Positions 11,447 to 23,368 are shown, counted from the stretch's first letter. The stretch is 64,000 nt of DNA from Bidens hawaiensis (GCA_021521415.1 JAIQDT010000231.1:1736001-1800000), one strand, 5' to 3'. A program made the numbers and translations. Notes: a model not told the origin generated them from the sequence alone.

Positions 11447-11469
11447 GGGTGTTAGCCTGGCTAACACCC
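11447..11469. repeat. Perfect 11-bp inverted repeat with 1-base centre
   Basis: GGGTGTTAGCC, one T, then GGCTAACACCC. A near-perfect 23-bp palindrome lying 130 bases after the integrase stop in element orientation. Could form a hairpin in RNA; function unknown. Confidence 0.8.
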
Positions 11470-11599
11470 CTCCGATGCTTAAGTCAGTAACTTGAATAAG
11501 TTATAATTTAAAGCTAAAATATATAAGAATTTAAAGATAGATCAGGAGACATACCTTTATCCAAAAATGTTGAGGATATGAACATACCAGTTGAAGATA

Positions 11600-12445
11600 C
11601 TAGTTGAAATATGCCTTAAGATGTATAACATTCCAAGCTCTTGGTATAGGATCACCTTCCATAGTGATTAACCTGTAGGTTCCCTTGCATGCTTCTGAAT
11701 CAATCAAATAAGGACCTTCCCACTTTGGAGCTAGCTTTCCATCTGCCGGGTTGGTGGTATTTTGAAATGCCTTTCTCAACACCATATCTCCTACTTGAAA
11801 TCTTCGTATCTTGATGTTCTTGTTGTAGGACTTGGCTATTCTTTGCTGATATGATGCCATTTTGATCTTAGCAAGATCTCTTAGTTCATCAATAGTGTCT
11901 AGATCTTCAGTAAGGCTTTGATTGTTGGACTCATTATCTTGTATGCTGGTTCTTGCTATGGGGATCACCATCTCTGTAGGGATAACAGCTTCGACCCCAA
12001 ACACCAAAGAGAAAGGCGTTTGACTGGTTGCATTTTTTGTAGTAGTTCTATCAGCCCAAAGTACGAATGACAATTCTTTAGCCCATTTTCCTTTCTTGGA
12101 CCCCAACTTTTTATTCAAACTGTTGATGATGATCTTATTGCTTGATTCTTCTTGACCATTGGCTTGAGGATGTACTGTGTTGAAGTTATCATCTTAATTC
12201 CCCAACTTTCACAAAAGTTGGTTGTCCTGCTACCGATAAACTGTGAACCATTATCACAAATGATCTCTGCCGGGATACCAAATATTTTCAGGATATTGCG
12301 CTTGATAAAGGATATTACTTCTTTCTCCCTAACTTAGACAAATGCTTCAGCTTCGATCCACTTGGAGAAATAATCTGTCATGGCCAGCATAAATACTTTT
12401 CCACTTGGAGTCTTGGGTATCTTTCCCACAATATGCATTCCCCAT
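11600..12445 (-). pseudogene. Tat integrase, core remainder and C-terminus
   Basis: 12118-11600 is an open 172-codon segment with SQTPFSLVFGVEAVIPTE, then RRFQVGDMVLRKAFQNT and PKWEGPYLIDS, the standard gypsy integrase C-terminal pattern. 12445-12120 carries the catalytic core in broken frames: an MTDYFSKWIEAEAF string near 12360 and ICDNGSQFIG near 12260 give the two aspartates, and GQEESSNK near 12150 the glutamate region. A frame change near 12447 separates it from the upstream half. Confidence 0.82.
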
Positions 12446-12446
12446 T

Positions 12447-13325
12447 TCATAAAGGCCACGGGGATATAATAGAATGTTGTGGTTCAACTGGTTGATGCAG
12501 GATGTTGCTGTGTCTTTGACAAACATCACATTTCCTGGAAAAATCCATTGCATCCTTCTTCATTGTTGGCCAGAAATAACCTATTCTTAATATCTTGGAT
12601 ACTAAGGCTCTGCCCCCAGTGTGGTTTCCACAATCACCTTCGTGTGTATCCTTGAGGACTTCTTGTATTTCATGATGTTCCAAGCACCTCAAGTATGGAC
12701 CTGCAAGTGACTTTCTATATAAAATATTATTTTGGATAATATATTGAGTTACCTTAGTTCGAAAAGCTCTAGGATTTTCTCCTTCTGGGATCTCGTTACC
12801 CAGGAGATACCGTATTATGGGACGGGTCCAGAATACTGGATTTTCTTCAGCATTTGAAGTATCCATGACTTCAAGGCTTTCCTTCGTTTCTAGGGTCAAG
12901 ATGTGTACAATAGGTATCTTGATGTCATCTGGTATCTTGAGGGCCAACGCTAAATTTGCTAAGGCATCTGCTTCAGCGTTCTCTTCTCTAGGTACATGTA
13001 CTATATCAAACATCTCGAAACACATAGCTAATTGTTTAACTATTTCTAAATATTTTGATAAATTTTCCGCATTTACTGCATAAGAGCCATTAAAATGGTT
13101 AGTTAATAATAAGGAATCAACATAAACCTGAAGATACCTGACCTTCATATCCTTAGCTAATTGTAATCCTGCTATTAAGGCTTCATATTCAGCCTCATTA
13201 TTAGTAGACTAAAATTCACAAGATATAGATAGAGGTATAATGTCCCCTTGTGGCGATTTTAGCAGGATACCCAAACATGCTCCTCTTATGTTAGAGGCTC
13301 CATCTATATGCAAAGTTCAATGCTC
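12447..13325 (-). pseudogene. Tat archaeal-type RNase H and N-terminal half of integrase
   Basis: The open segment 13148-12447 begins inside RNase H (YLQVYVDSLLLTN; VPREENAEADALANLA) and passes into the integrase zinc-binding region (HEIQEVLKDTHEGDCGNHTG; CDVCQRH). Upstream, to 13325, DGASN near 13295 and NNEAEYEAL near 13190 supply the first aspartate and the glutamate of this RNase H, with a TAG directly before them. The aspartate-glutamate-aspartate set and position identify the second RNase H of Tat elements. Confidence 0.82.
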
Positions 13326-13337
13326 CTTGACGTCCAT

Positions 13338-13808
13338 TTATTTTATTTCTTTTTCTATTTCTTCAAGAATATCCTGGCTAAAATCAGCCACAAAGTTGGC
13401 AAGTGCCTGAGACTTGATGGTCGTCCTTAGTTCATACAAGATGTCATATGCACTCAGTTTCACAGTCCACTTTGCCATCATACCTGACATCTTTGGTTTT
13501 CTCAAAACAGCCTTAATAGGATAGTTAGTTTTTACATAAATAATATGAGTTTCAAAACAATGTCTTAATTTGGTGGAAGCCATTATAAGTGCAAAAATTA
13601 ATTTTTCAAGATAAGAGTACCTGGATTCAGCATCTAATAGGCTTTTACTTACATAGTATACCAGATGTTGTTGACCTTCGTGATCCTTGACTAGGACAGC
13701 GCTTATTGCACTCCCTGAGATTGCTAAGTATAAGGATAGTGGTTCACCATCACCTGGCTTAATCAGGAGTGGTGCTGAGGATAAGTATTCCTTTAGAGAT
13801 ACCAACAC
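13338..13808 (-). pseudogene. Tat reverse-transcriptase connection and first RNase H
   Basis: 156 codons: LSSAPLLIKPGDGEPLSLYLAISG, then VYYVSKSLLDAESRYSYLEKL and LRHCFETHIIYVKTNYPIKAVL. This is the gypsy RNase H fold directly after RT, in a version whose first catalytic aspartate appears as alanine (LYLAIS), as is usual in Tat elements that carry the additional archaeal-type domain. It ends near DILYELRTTIKSQALANFVAD. In a different frame from RT. Confidence 0.8.
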
Positions 13809-13853
13809 CCTTTCTTGCTTATCTCCCCATTCGAATTTCTGCTTATCTCCCCT

Positions 13854-14829
13854 TCAGAGATACTTCTCTGATGATCTTGAGATAAACTTGTTGAGAGCTG
13901 CTATTCTTCCAGTTAACCTTTGGACATCTTTGACGCTTCTTGGTGATTTGATATCTAGGATAGCTTTGATCTGCTTGGGGCTTGCTTCTATTCCTCTTTT
14001 GGTGACCATGTATCCTAGGAATTTTCCTGCTTTGACTCCAAAATGGCACTTGGCAGGATTCAATTTCATGTTATACTTATCCAGGATATCAAATGTTGTT
14101 GCCAAGTCTTTAAGGTGATCCTCAGATCTTCTTGATTTCACCACCCTGTCGTCTATGTAGACTTCCATCGTGTCCCCAAGTTGGTCTTTAAACATCATGT
14201 TGACCAACCTTTGGTATGTTGCACCTGCATTCTTTAGTCCAAAAGGAATTCCAATATAACAATATATACCTGTGGGAGTCATGAAGGCCGTATCTTCTTG
14301 ATCTGATGGCTCCATTTGTATTTGTTGAAATCCCAAGGATGCATCCATGAAGGTAAGTATCTCGTGGCCAGTAGTTGCATCTACCATTAAATCGATGTGT
14401 GGGAGTGGAAAGTGATCTTTGGGTATTTAGATCTGTGAAGTCTACACATACTTTCCATTTCCTATTCTTCTTCTGGACTATAACTAGATTGGCCAACCAT
14501 CTAGGATAATGGACCTCTCTTATCATTTTGGTTTTGAGTAGTTTCTCCACTTCTTCTTGTATGATGATGTTTCTTTTAGGAGCAAATTTTTTTCGCTTTT
14601 GATTCACTGGCCTGAAAGAGTTATCTATACCAAGTTTATGAGTAATTATAGATTTAGAGATCCCTGTCACATCCTCATGTTTCCAGGCGAAAGTAGAAGC
14701 CCTTTTCTTTAAGAAGGATATCAATCCCTGCTCGATATCTTCAGGCATACCTGATCCTAACAATAATTTAATCTCAGTATCCTGAGGATCCAAGGATACT
14801 TCCTTTACATCCTGTTCCCTAACTTGCAT
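13854..14829 (-). pseudogene. Tat reverse transcriptase
   Basis: Segment 14829-14188 carries GMPEDIEQGLISFLKKRASTFAW, FAPKRNIIIQEEVEKLL and WLANLVIVQKKNRKWKVCVDF. Segment 14387-13854, in another frame, carries TFMDASLGFQQI (catalytic aspartate), IPFGLKNAGATYQRLVN, YIDDRVVKS, NPAKCHFGVKAGKFLGYMV and RSVKDVQRLTGRIAALN. The catalytic box is YIDD, followed by arginine where relatives usually have methionine. The frame break lies around 14390-14440. Confidence 0.88.
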
Positions 14830-15084
14830 GACCTCACCTGGTTGTTTCTGTAATTGCTATGCTGGAGTAGGTTTTGCGGCCAATTTCATTGATGATGCAT
14901 AACAATCTATGGCGTCTTGTTAGTCACTCTCTATCTTGATGACTCCTCAAGGACTTGGAAGTCTCACACATTGGTGGTATGTTGAGGGTACCACCTTCAT
15001 GTCGTGTTTCCAAGGCCTGCCTAAGATCACATTACAACAAGATAATGAGTCAATAACACAAAGTTTTTGTAGAGAGTTTACTCC
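14830..15084. pseudogene. Linker between Tat protease and RT, degraded
   Basis: About 250 bases joining the protease and RT segments. In broken frames one can read short pieces typical of gypsy protease C-terminal flanks (reverse complement of CCTAAGATCACATTACAAC, an LGR/NVIL-type stretch). No continuous frame. Confidence 0.5.
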
Positions 15085-15366
15085 CTATATGTATACTAGA
15101 AGTTTGATTTCTCCCAATGTATTCTTGGTCTCTCCTTTGAATCCTACAAGGTCTGAGGATCTTGAGATAATCTCAGATTCTGAGATATCCATTTTCTTCA
15201 AGGCATCTAGTTGGATAATGTTCACAGAGTTCCCGCCATCAATAAGTATCATGCGCAGAAAACAGTTAGCTATACTTAAAGTAATTACCAAACCATCGTG
15301 GTGGGGATCCTGAAGATCACATCGATCCTCTTCTTCAAAGGATATAGTCCTTTGAGTAGTTAACAT
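15085..15366 (-). pseudogene. Tat protease
   Basis: 93 codons with SFEEEDRCDLQDPHHDGLVI, typical of the sequence just before Tat proteases, then MILIDGGNSVNIIQ, where DGGNS occupies the D-[TG]-G-[SN]-S active site, and VGFKGETKNTLGEIKL after it. It overlaps the gag segment 15706-15335 in a different frame, so a frameshift joins them. Confidence 0.8.
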
Positions 15367-15706
15367 GGAGGTACAGAGAGGTCTCTCTGTTATCCATTTT
15401 TATTTCTCTTGAGTGCTTCTTGGTCGCTGAATATGAAGTTCCACAGATGTCTGATCCTCTAGAGATAAAGGCAATGACCTTTGCTCTGGTTGGTGGAGAG
15501 GCCGCCCTTTCGGGTGTCTTGTCAAGATCCTGAGTCATGTTCTTGCTCTTTCCAAACAGCTCTTTCAGGTATCCTTTGCTGAGTAGGTATCCTATTTCCT
15601 TTTGAAATGCTATACAATCATCAGTGCAATGGCCAAAGTCTTCGTGGTATGCACACCATTTGGACTTGTCTTTGCTGGATCCGCACTTTTCATTTTTTTG
15701 GGCCAT
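15335..15706 (-). pseudogene. Tat gag C-terminal region with zinc-binding motif
   Basis: Contains KWCAYHEDFGHCTDDCIAF, a zinc-knuckle-like motif (C-x2-H-x5-H/C-x3-C) typical of Tat Gag, and then EIGYLLSKGYLKELF. Reads towards the protease. Nucleic-acid-binding part of Gag inferred from family. Confidence 0.75.
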
Positions 15707-17255
15707 TTAGCCTTGTCACCTAAATCCTGCATGGCATATATCACACCACTTATATCAATGTTAAAACAATATTAAGAAAGTTTAGGATATTCTTCATCAT
15801 CATCATATTCTTCCACAGCATTTATGTTGGGACTATCTTGTTTGGAATAAGGCTTAGGTCTAGAGAATTTGATTTTCTGTTGATAGACTCGTATTTTGGG
15901 ATAATCAAGTTTCCATGAGCCTTCTTGTCATCCTCCAGCCGTACGTATCTTAAAGCCCTATTTCTGACTTCATCGAGATTCCTGCATGGCGTAATGACAA
16001 GATCGTCATAAACGGAGAATCCTTCTTTAATCCCATTTTGAGAGCTTCAACAGCAGCTGCCATATCGAGGTTGGGGATATCCAGAGCTTCCCTGCTAAAT
16101 CTAGTTATTTAATCCCTTAAGGAATCATTATTACTTTGAACTATCCTATATAAACACCTGTCATTTTCTCAAATGATCTACTACAAGAAAACTAATTATT
16201 GAATAAGTTAATCAAATGAGCAAATGAAGTAATAGTATTGGAAGGAATACTCAATAACCACTTGAGAACCGGTCCCATCAGTTTGAACCGATTGCTTTGC
16301 ATAAGCGGGCTTCTTTGATGTTGACGGGAATGGGATTGATTTCCTTCCTTTCCCTATATTGGTCTACGTGTTCTTTAGGATCCGTAGTGCCGTCATACAG
16401 CTTCATGCTAGGAATTTGGAATCTTTTAGGGATCTCCACGTTGCATATGGGCCAAGTGAATCTGGATAACTTGTAACTCCTTGAGGGAGCCTCCGCTATT
16501 GGACGTATTGTCCCAAGGATATAGAGATCATATCCTTCATCTTTTCCAATTCTCTTGCTATTTCAGGGGACATCCCCGTATCTTGCACAGATCAACGGTT
16601 AGTGTATAAATTTGCATTAAGTAAATTGTTACCAAGATCGTGGCTAGGCATCTAGTATCCTGAGCTTTTAGGCTTGCAGATCCAGTGAAAGTAGCCTCAC
16701 GATAAGGTGGCGTTTGCATAGGGATATCATCCCCCACATGTACTTCCAACGATACTATGGGAGGTCCCGACGAGAATAAGCCGGCTGGCATGGCTAAGAG
16801 AGGAAGCATGTTGATGGAATCTGGCCTCATAGGTTGGGATGGTTCCGAGGATACCGGAGGATAATTGTCCCCGTATCCTAACTGTTGTTGAGATGGAACC
16901 CTCGCTGGCTGCTTACCTGAGGATCCGTGATTCTGGAGGATAGAGGATCCCGGAGAATCGAAATCAAGGGCTTTTGGCATGATCGGAGTGGCCTCCTGCC
17001 ATGGCGTCTTTTTGATCCCTTAATTCTCTTTGAATAGCTTTAGGTTGGTTTTTTCTTGCTGCTCCATGTGAGTTTTTACCTGTTTCATCAAAGAGAGAAT
17101 ATCATTGTTAGAAATAACTGGATCTACCTGTATAGAGGTTCCCGAGTATGTTGGAAGATCTCCTCTAGGCTGAGTGCTTTTCTTCGGAATTGGCGGAGGA
17201 CCAGGTTAACATTTGAAGCACTTCTGACAACTAGAGCAAAAATGGAACTGGTTTT
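15707..17255 (-). pseudogene. Degraded N-terminal and central gag of the Tat element
   Basis: No long frame survives except 16980-16558 (MPKALDFDSPGSSILQNHG...), a proline/serine-rich stretch like the start of Tat Gag. Between 16550 and 15710 short recognisable pieces occur in shifting frames (capsid-like strings in the reverse complement around 16260-16500). The gene is cut at 17255 by the family-B LTR. Confidence 0.6.
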
Positions 17256-18957
17256 TGTGACAATTGAGACAAAACAGGTACACCGTAATTTATAGTTACC
17301 TATTTTACGATTAAACGCTTATTACGTAACGAACGAACAATTAACCTAACGGGTTTGGTTATGACCCAAATATCCTAAGGGGTCATCTATGAGTGATATA
17401 CGTTTAATATAAGCCAATATAATAATTTTATGGCCTTAGCTCGATAGCAAAACAGTTAAACAAAAACATGTTCGTTTAACTACGCGCTATAGATTTAAAT
17501 GCGAAAGAGAGTTACAAAACAAGTATTGTATCATTTGTTAAGCCGAAAAAGATTTACAAAACACTTAGTGGGAATGTTTTAAGTGATTCGTGAAAATATT
17601 TTCTATTTTTACAAACGTATAGTATGTTTTTATAAATTTACACATAAATAGCCGAAAAACACTCGTTTTCGCATTGTTTGTCGTACCCGCTATATTTTTT
17701 GCGCCAAAAACCAAATCTGAAATAAATTTGAACTTGGGTTTTCATGTTTGGGCTTGCAAATCAAGAGTTTGGGGCCAAAATGGGCCCAAAGGGGGCCCAT
17801 TTGACTCCCGGCCACAATCAAGGCATACCCCCCTAAGTTTCCTTTAATTATTAAATATTTCTTGAGATATTTTTGGACATAAATACTTAAGTAAATTCTA
17901 GAAAAATTCCTTCTTTTACAGTTCAACCTCAAAACCCTAGGTAAATTTTACTAATTGCATCATTTTTAACTAGTTTTAATTATGTTTAATATCATACAAA
18001 CATGATTTAATTGCCAAAAATCATTCCTAACCATGTAAAAATCCTAAATATGGTTCATAAACATGTTTTGATCATACAAATGGTTAGGAACCTGGTTTGA
18101 TAGTTTTTTTGGCCATAAACACGGATTGTAAGGTTTAAAGGGTGTTTTTACGGTTCAAAAGTTTGGTTTAATACCCTAGCCGAAACCCTAAGTTAAGAGG
18201 TTTCCGTGTTGATAAAACTTGCTTGTTTTGTGACATAGGACCTGTATCTAGCTTTCATAGAAGTACAAGAACCCGAAAACTTGATTAGAAGGACGAAAAC
18301 GAACCAAAACTGCTAAGGTAATACCGAATCACTCGATTACGGGCAATTTAGGTTAAGATTGGGATGTGGATATTGTTCGGTCATGAAATTTTTTAGAGAC
18401 ATCAGGGATCATATCATTGAGTCCATTTTCAAATTGGGGTGTTTATTTGGGAAATATAGTTAAAATGCTTGAAAAATTATGAAATTTTATGGGAAACTCA
18501 TATTTGGTATATTATGATCACATATGAAATTTGGGGTCATTTGGAAAAGCCTAAGCATGCTTTGTGCATTCACATTTATTTGAATTTTCATAGTCGTTTT
18601 TGGCTCGAAAAAGATACTTAGAAAGGTTGTTAGAGTTTGGAAATTTTCCAGGTTGTTTTGGGATGTATTCTGATCACTCAGAAATTTTGGTGGAATTTTC
18701 GGAAATGGTTTGGTTTAAACGGACTATTTTCGGGCTAAATATAACAGATAAAATGAGTTTTTAATAAATTAGTCAGTAAATAATTCCAAAAATATTTTTA
18801 TAAAACCTAAATATTTTAATTGATTAGTGGCTAAATTTTCATAATTTAATAATTAACGGATAATTAGTTGTGCTAATTTGAAAATTAAACAAATTCAATT
18901 CTACTTAAAACCGACAAGTTCGTGATTAACAAGCACTGGTCACTTAGTGATAGATTA
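17256..18957 (+). repeat. Gypsy family B LTR, copy B1, 5' part only
   Basis: Starts TGTGACAATTGAGACAAAAC, matching TGTGACATTCGTGACAAAAC at 26247 and 48285, and stays alignable with those copies to about 18930 (TTCGTGATTAAC). After that it switches to sequence of the B internal leader, so the 3' part of the LTR and the primer-binding site are deleted. Predicted splice signals: donor CCCTAG|GTAAAT at 17941, acceptor GACATAG ending 18238, a 79-nt exon 18239-18317 and donor CTAAG|GTAATA. Family C LTR C1 is inserted at 18958. Confidence 0.8.
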
Positions 18958-21097
18958 TGTAACGCCCGTTAATTTCCGACAAAAGGTTTAATTTTGTAGT
19001 GTTATGTACACCTTTCGGGCTTGACCCGGCATTCTCCCGGGAGCTCCTTGCAACCCTCGTAAACGTTTCTCACTTAACTTTTCTTACAAATTCGATCTTA
19101 GTAAAGTGGAGGGGCTAGGATTATTATTATTATATTATTATACAAAAAAAAACCCTAAACCCCTAACCCATCACCGATCGGAGCCCCCCTCACCCTCTCT
19201 TCCCGATTTTTGTGCAAGACCAGCACATCTCCGGCCATCCAAAGTTCAATTCCAGGTCGGTATTAAGTGTCTACAACTCTTTTTAACCTTAATTGATCAT
19301 ATTAACACGCTTATTGGTCGTTAGGGTTGATTTTTGATTATCACAATTTCTGACAGATTCGTACTTGTTTATTGTAGGGCCTATAACTTGATGATAATCC
19401 ATTGTGTTTGATCTATTCTTGTTTCCATGATGTTCTACTTTGAGTCTAGTTTCCAGAAAGGTATAATACGTAATTTTTGGATGAGATGTGAATACTTTTT
19501 ATGATTTTATAATATCGAGTGTCAAAGCTAATGCGGGATGACGGATTCTGGTCTGTCTTCCCGACATCATAACCCTTTTTCTACAAGTCTAAATTGGTTG
19601 GTTCCACTTCTGAAAGTTAATATTTTGAGTTAGAAACCAAATGCAATTGGAATCGTTTCATTTGGCTTGGTAATGAATTTTATAAAAATAAAACCATTTT
19701 GTTGCGCACTGAAATAGCTGCACATACCTTTTTGTGTTGGAGGAATTTTTATGATTTTTGTGTCCACTAGAAAAATTTAATAAAAATATTTTTATAAACT
19801 AAAGATATTTATGCAACTCTGGTAAGAATTTAATAATTTAATTCCATGGTTTTCCAATGTAATAAATTACATCCTTGCATGCTAAAATCTGCATGTTATA
19901 TTCGTTATTGATTGATAAGTTCGTCTTAGGCTTAACCGGTGGCTGCCCTTTCTCGCATCTTTCGGGGCTGTTATAATTGAAGTTCGTGCTCCGTCATCTT
20001 CTTAGGTATGTCTAGTGTAATATACTTTAGTATCATGAGTTTTGGCATTCGTTAGATTGGTCAACTGTTGATGAAGTGAAAACTAGGTTTCGGTTGTCTA
20101 GTTTGTCAATTGTTGCGTCTAGCGCGTTGTTTGAGGGAATTAACAACCAATTCGGATGTTTTAGCCTCGGTATGATTTGTTGGCTGTGAAAAACTATATT
20201 TTTATGTTATTGGGGCTGAATTGGTTGTCGGTTACTCAAACGGGTCGGTACGGCGCAAATTCTCGTTTATTGGTAATTTGTGCATCGTGCTTGCGAATTA
20301 CCGACCCATCCAACTCGTGTAGTGTCGTGTGGAATTGTTGGCTGTGATTTTACTAAATTTGGTCCACACGGGGCTGATTCGGTATCTAAGTGCATAAACA
20401 ACCCGTTAATGCGCGTATTCGATAAAGTCAACAACTTTCGGGGGTAAATTGGGAACCCTTTGTCCCCAGGATTAACTAAGGGTGGTTTTGGTAAATACAT
20501 GGCCTCGGGGGCTGATGTAATTGAATTTGGTAATATCAAGGCTTTAGGTCAATCTAATCATGTTCGAACGTCTCGTAGGATAAACGAGTCGGTACGTTTA
20601 GTTAGTAATCTTTGTGTGCAATCCGACATGCTTGTAAACTGTGGATTGGCTTTGAAGTTCTCATACCTATTGTTATTTGATTGGCTCGTTTCAGGTGAGT
20701 TTATGATGCCATTTTTACTCTTTTTTACTTTTGGGCTAGCATGCACACCTAAGTGTTTTCTTACTTGATGAAATGTTTTAAACGGATGTATATAGGCTTG
20801 CTAGCATATGGTAGGCCTTGGGATGTTAATATATATATATGCACACACATTATTGTTTGGCCTCTATTTGGCGATGTTGTAGTCGTTTCGACTACTGAAT
20901 GTTGAGTATGCCTACTTTATGTTTGCATACGAATGGATGGTGATCTTGGCCAGGCCAAACTATACGACTCAGGTTCTTAAATCCTGTGGCGGGCCCTGAA
21001 AAGCCCGTGAGGGGGGAGGCTCATGTGGCATGATCATCATCGGATGTTACGTGTTTGGGTTGTACGTGTGCTCGACCGTGAATGTTATATGTGGATG

Positions 21098-21131
<34 letters not shown>

Positions 21132-21833
21132 ATGTACTTGAAAGGATGTTTATGTATTATATATATATCTTTGTATATGTATGTATGAGAATGTTTAGTA
21201 TTCGGTAACGATGACTTAATGGATGCACTCTTTTTACTTTAAAAACTTTTGGTATACGTGTTTGGGTTGTACGTGTGCTCGACCCTGATGTTATTATTTA
21301 GATGATATTTATAGGGATATAAATATATGGATGTATATAGATGTCTAAGTACGAATACTTAGTGTTGATGATGGCCTAACTGTTCGTATCTCGTATTATA
21401 TTTTAGACTCTTGGAATGTTTTATAATCCCGTTTTTATATTTAAACCCTTGGAGTGATTTATTTAAATGTCAATTATTAAAACTTGAACTCACACAGCTC
21501 AAGCTGACTTTGTGTGTATGTTAGTGTGAGTTTTAGGTTTAGAGGAGGATGCTTAACGCTTGGACGTGCTCGAGACTACTTGGACGGTTGAAGGCATAAC
21601 TAGTAGGAGATTAATACGCAAACTGTTTTCTTTTCATTTATTACTTTAAACATTTAAATTATGGTTTTGGGCACTCTTCCCGGTTTTGGGAACTTGGTTT
21701 TAGTACTTGTGATTTTCCGCTATTTATTACTATGAAACGATTTTTTATAAGATGAAATTGTTTGACTTTAAATTTTTGAGAATTTTTGGATATGATTACC
21801 AACTGTAGGATTCCCGGGATTCGGGGTCTTACA
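18958..21833 (+). mobile_element. Solo LTR C1 of gypsy family C, duplication GATTA
   Basis: 2876 bp, beginning TGTAACGCCCGTTAATTTCC and ending GGATTCGGGGTCTTACA, with GATTA on both sides (18953-18957 and 21834-21838). A TATA-like AT-rich stretch at 19120-19145 followed by an AACCCTAAACCCC leader suggests transcription starts only about 180 bases into the LTR. Predicted splicing: intron 19256-19377 (TTCCAG|GTCGG to TATTGTAG), 83-nt exon 19378-19460, donor AGAAAG|GTATAA, later donor TTTCAG|GTGAGTT at 20695 and acceptor GAGTTTTAG ending 21536. No internal region remains. Confidence 0.92.
20860..21330 (+). repeat. Diverged repeats and (TA)n tract in LTR C1
   Basis: Two copies of GTGTTTGGGTTGTACGTGTG followed by CTCGACC(G/C)TGA at about 21050 and 21258, a TTTCGACTACTGAATGTT block at about 20886, and a (TA)n run at 21098-21127. 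The same units are multiplied in LTR C2. Confidence 0.8.
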
Positions 21834-21933
21834 GATTATTACAAGCATGTACTGAAATGAATTATGATTTTGATGTATTATTATATGCACTGGTCACTTA
21901 GTGATAGATTTTGATATATACATGCAAGTACTG
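21834..21933 (+). other. Remnant of B1 internal leader between the two solo LTRs
   Basis: A 100-bp piece of host element left between C1 and C2. It repeats GCACTGGTCACTTAGTGATA seen at 18932, before C1, and continues TTTTGATATATACATGCAAG, which after removal of C2 joins TACTGGCCTTTATCAGGC at 25660. That joined string resembles the B2 leader near 43220 (TTTTGATATATACATACAG, TGGCCTTTGTTAGGC). Confidence 0.8.
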
Positions 21934-23368
21934 TGTAACGCCCGTAAATTTCATTAATCGGCTCGATTGTTTATAAATGTTTGTTTAGAATCCGAGACTC
22001 GTCTTCAATCTTCGGGGGGCCTCCTAGACGAGCCCATAAGTTGAATTACTTAAGTTTCATTCAAGTGTCGCAACTTTCAACTTGGAAGGGCCAGAAATAA
22101 CGTTTTATATTATAATCAAAAACCCAAAACCCTAACCCTATGGTGATGTCCGATCGGCAGCAGCAACCCACCCCCGTTCCACCTCGTTTTGCGTGCAATC
22201 AGCCACCGTCTGGCCGTCCAAACTTCAATTCCAGGTCGGTATTATACGTATACAACTCTTTTTCACCCTAATTCATCCTTATGGCGCGCTTATTGGTCGT
22301 TAAGATTGAGTTTTGATGATAACAGCTTGCTGACATATTCGAATACGTTTATTGTAGGGTCTGTAACACGATGTTAATCCACTGTTTTTGATCGATTCTT
22401 GATTCCATGATGTTCTACTTTGAGTCTAGTTTCCAGAAAGGTATAATACGTAATATTTGGACGAGATTTGAATAGTTTTTATGATTTTATAAAATCGAGT
22501 GTCAAACCTGATGCGGGACGACGGATTCTGGTCCGTCTTCCCGACATCATAACCTTTTTTCCACTTCTGAAAGTTAATATTTTGAGTTAGGAACCAAACC
22601 CAATTGGAATCGTTTAATTTGGCTGGGTAATGAAATTTATAAAAATAAAACCATTTTGTTGCGCAGCTGAAATAGCTGCACATACCTTTCTGTGTTGGAA
22701 GAATTTTTATGATTTTTGTGTCCACTAGAAAAATATAATAAAAATATTTTTATAAACTTAAGATATTTATGCAACACTGGTAAAAATTTAATAATTTAAT
22801 TCCATGGTTTTCCTAGGTAATAAAATACATCTTTGCATGCTAAAATCTGCATGTTATATTCGTTATTGATCGATAAGTTCGTTTAGGCTTAACCGGTGGT
22901 GCCCTTTCTCGCATCTTTCGGGGCTTTTATAATTGAAGTTCGTACTCCGTCATATTCTTAGGTATGTCACTTACAACATACTAAAATTTTATGGCCAATG
23001 GAGGTGTTTAGGTCGGTTAATCGATTTTAGTTCGAAAACTATGGTTTATCGGGTGTTGGATTGGCAATTTTTGAGTTTGATGCCTTAAACAATCGAATGA
23101 CTGACTGAATCAGTTTGTACAGCCCTAGGGGGGTTTAAGGGCTGTGGGAAAATTATATTTTTGATGCACGGGGCTGTTGTGGTTAGTGCTTCGTCAATCG
23201 AGTCGGCGGTGCGGAAATTTTCGTTTAAACGTTAAAGTGAGAGTTGTAAAAAGGAACCGTCAACCCTATCAACTCGGGTGACATAATCTTGGTCCATTCT
23301 GGGCTGATTCGTTTAACAAATGGTTTTACAGTTTATTTCGCGCGCATTCGACCCGATTTGATTATCGT

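Larger units (their letters stand above)
10246..11599. other. Noncoding 3' region of the Tat element, possibly part of its LTR
   Basis: No coding sequence recognised. It contains the roughly 62-bp repeats at 10500-10740, several TGGCGATAAAGCC / TGGCGACAAGGCC strings around 10990-11075 and a short palindrome at 11447-11469. The position just after integrase fits 3' untranslated sequence plus LTR, but I could not identify TG...CA termini or a polypurine tract. Confidence 0.45.
10246..17255 (-). mobile_element. Ty3/gypsy Tat-type element, minus strand, eroded
   Basis: Order in element orientation: gag (about 17255-15335), protease (15366-15085), RT (14829-13854), RNase H (13808-13338), archaeal-type RNase H (about 13325-12900) and integrase (about 12890-11600), then noncoding sequence. 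A second RNase H between RNase H and integrase is the hallmark of Tat-lineage elements (Ogre/Retand relatives). Every domain carries stops or frame changes. Its 5' LTR and start of gag are missing, cut at 17256 by the family-B LTR, and its 3' end abuts copia A at 10245. The LTR ends were not located. Confidence 0.83.

Noticed and set aside
21083..21208. ORF with a run of alternating Ile and Tyr residues
   Set aside because: Translation of the (TA)n microsatellite in LTR C1.
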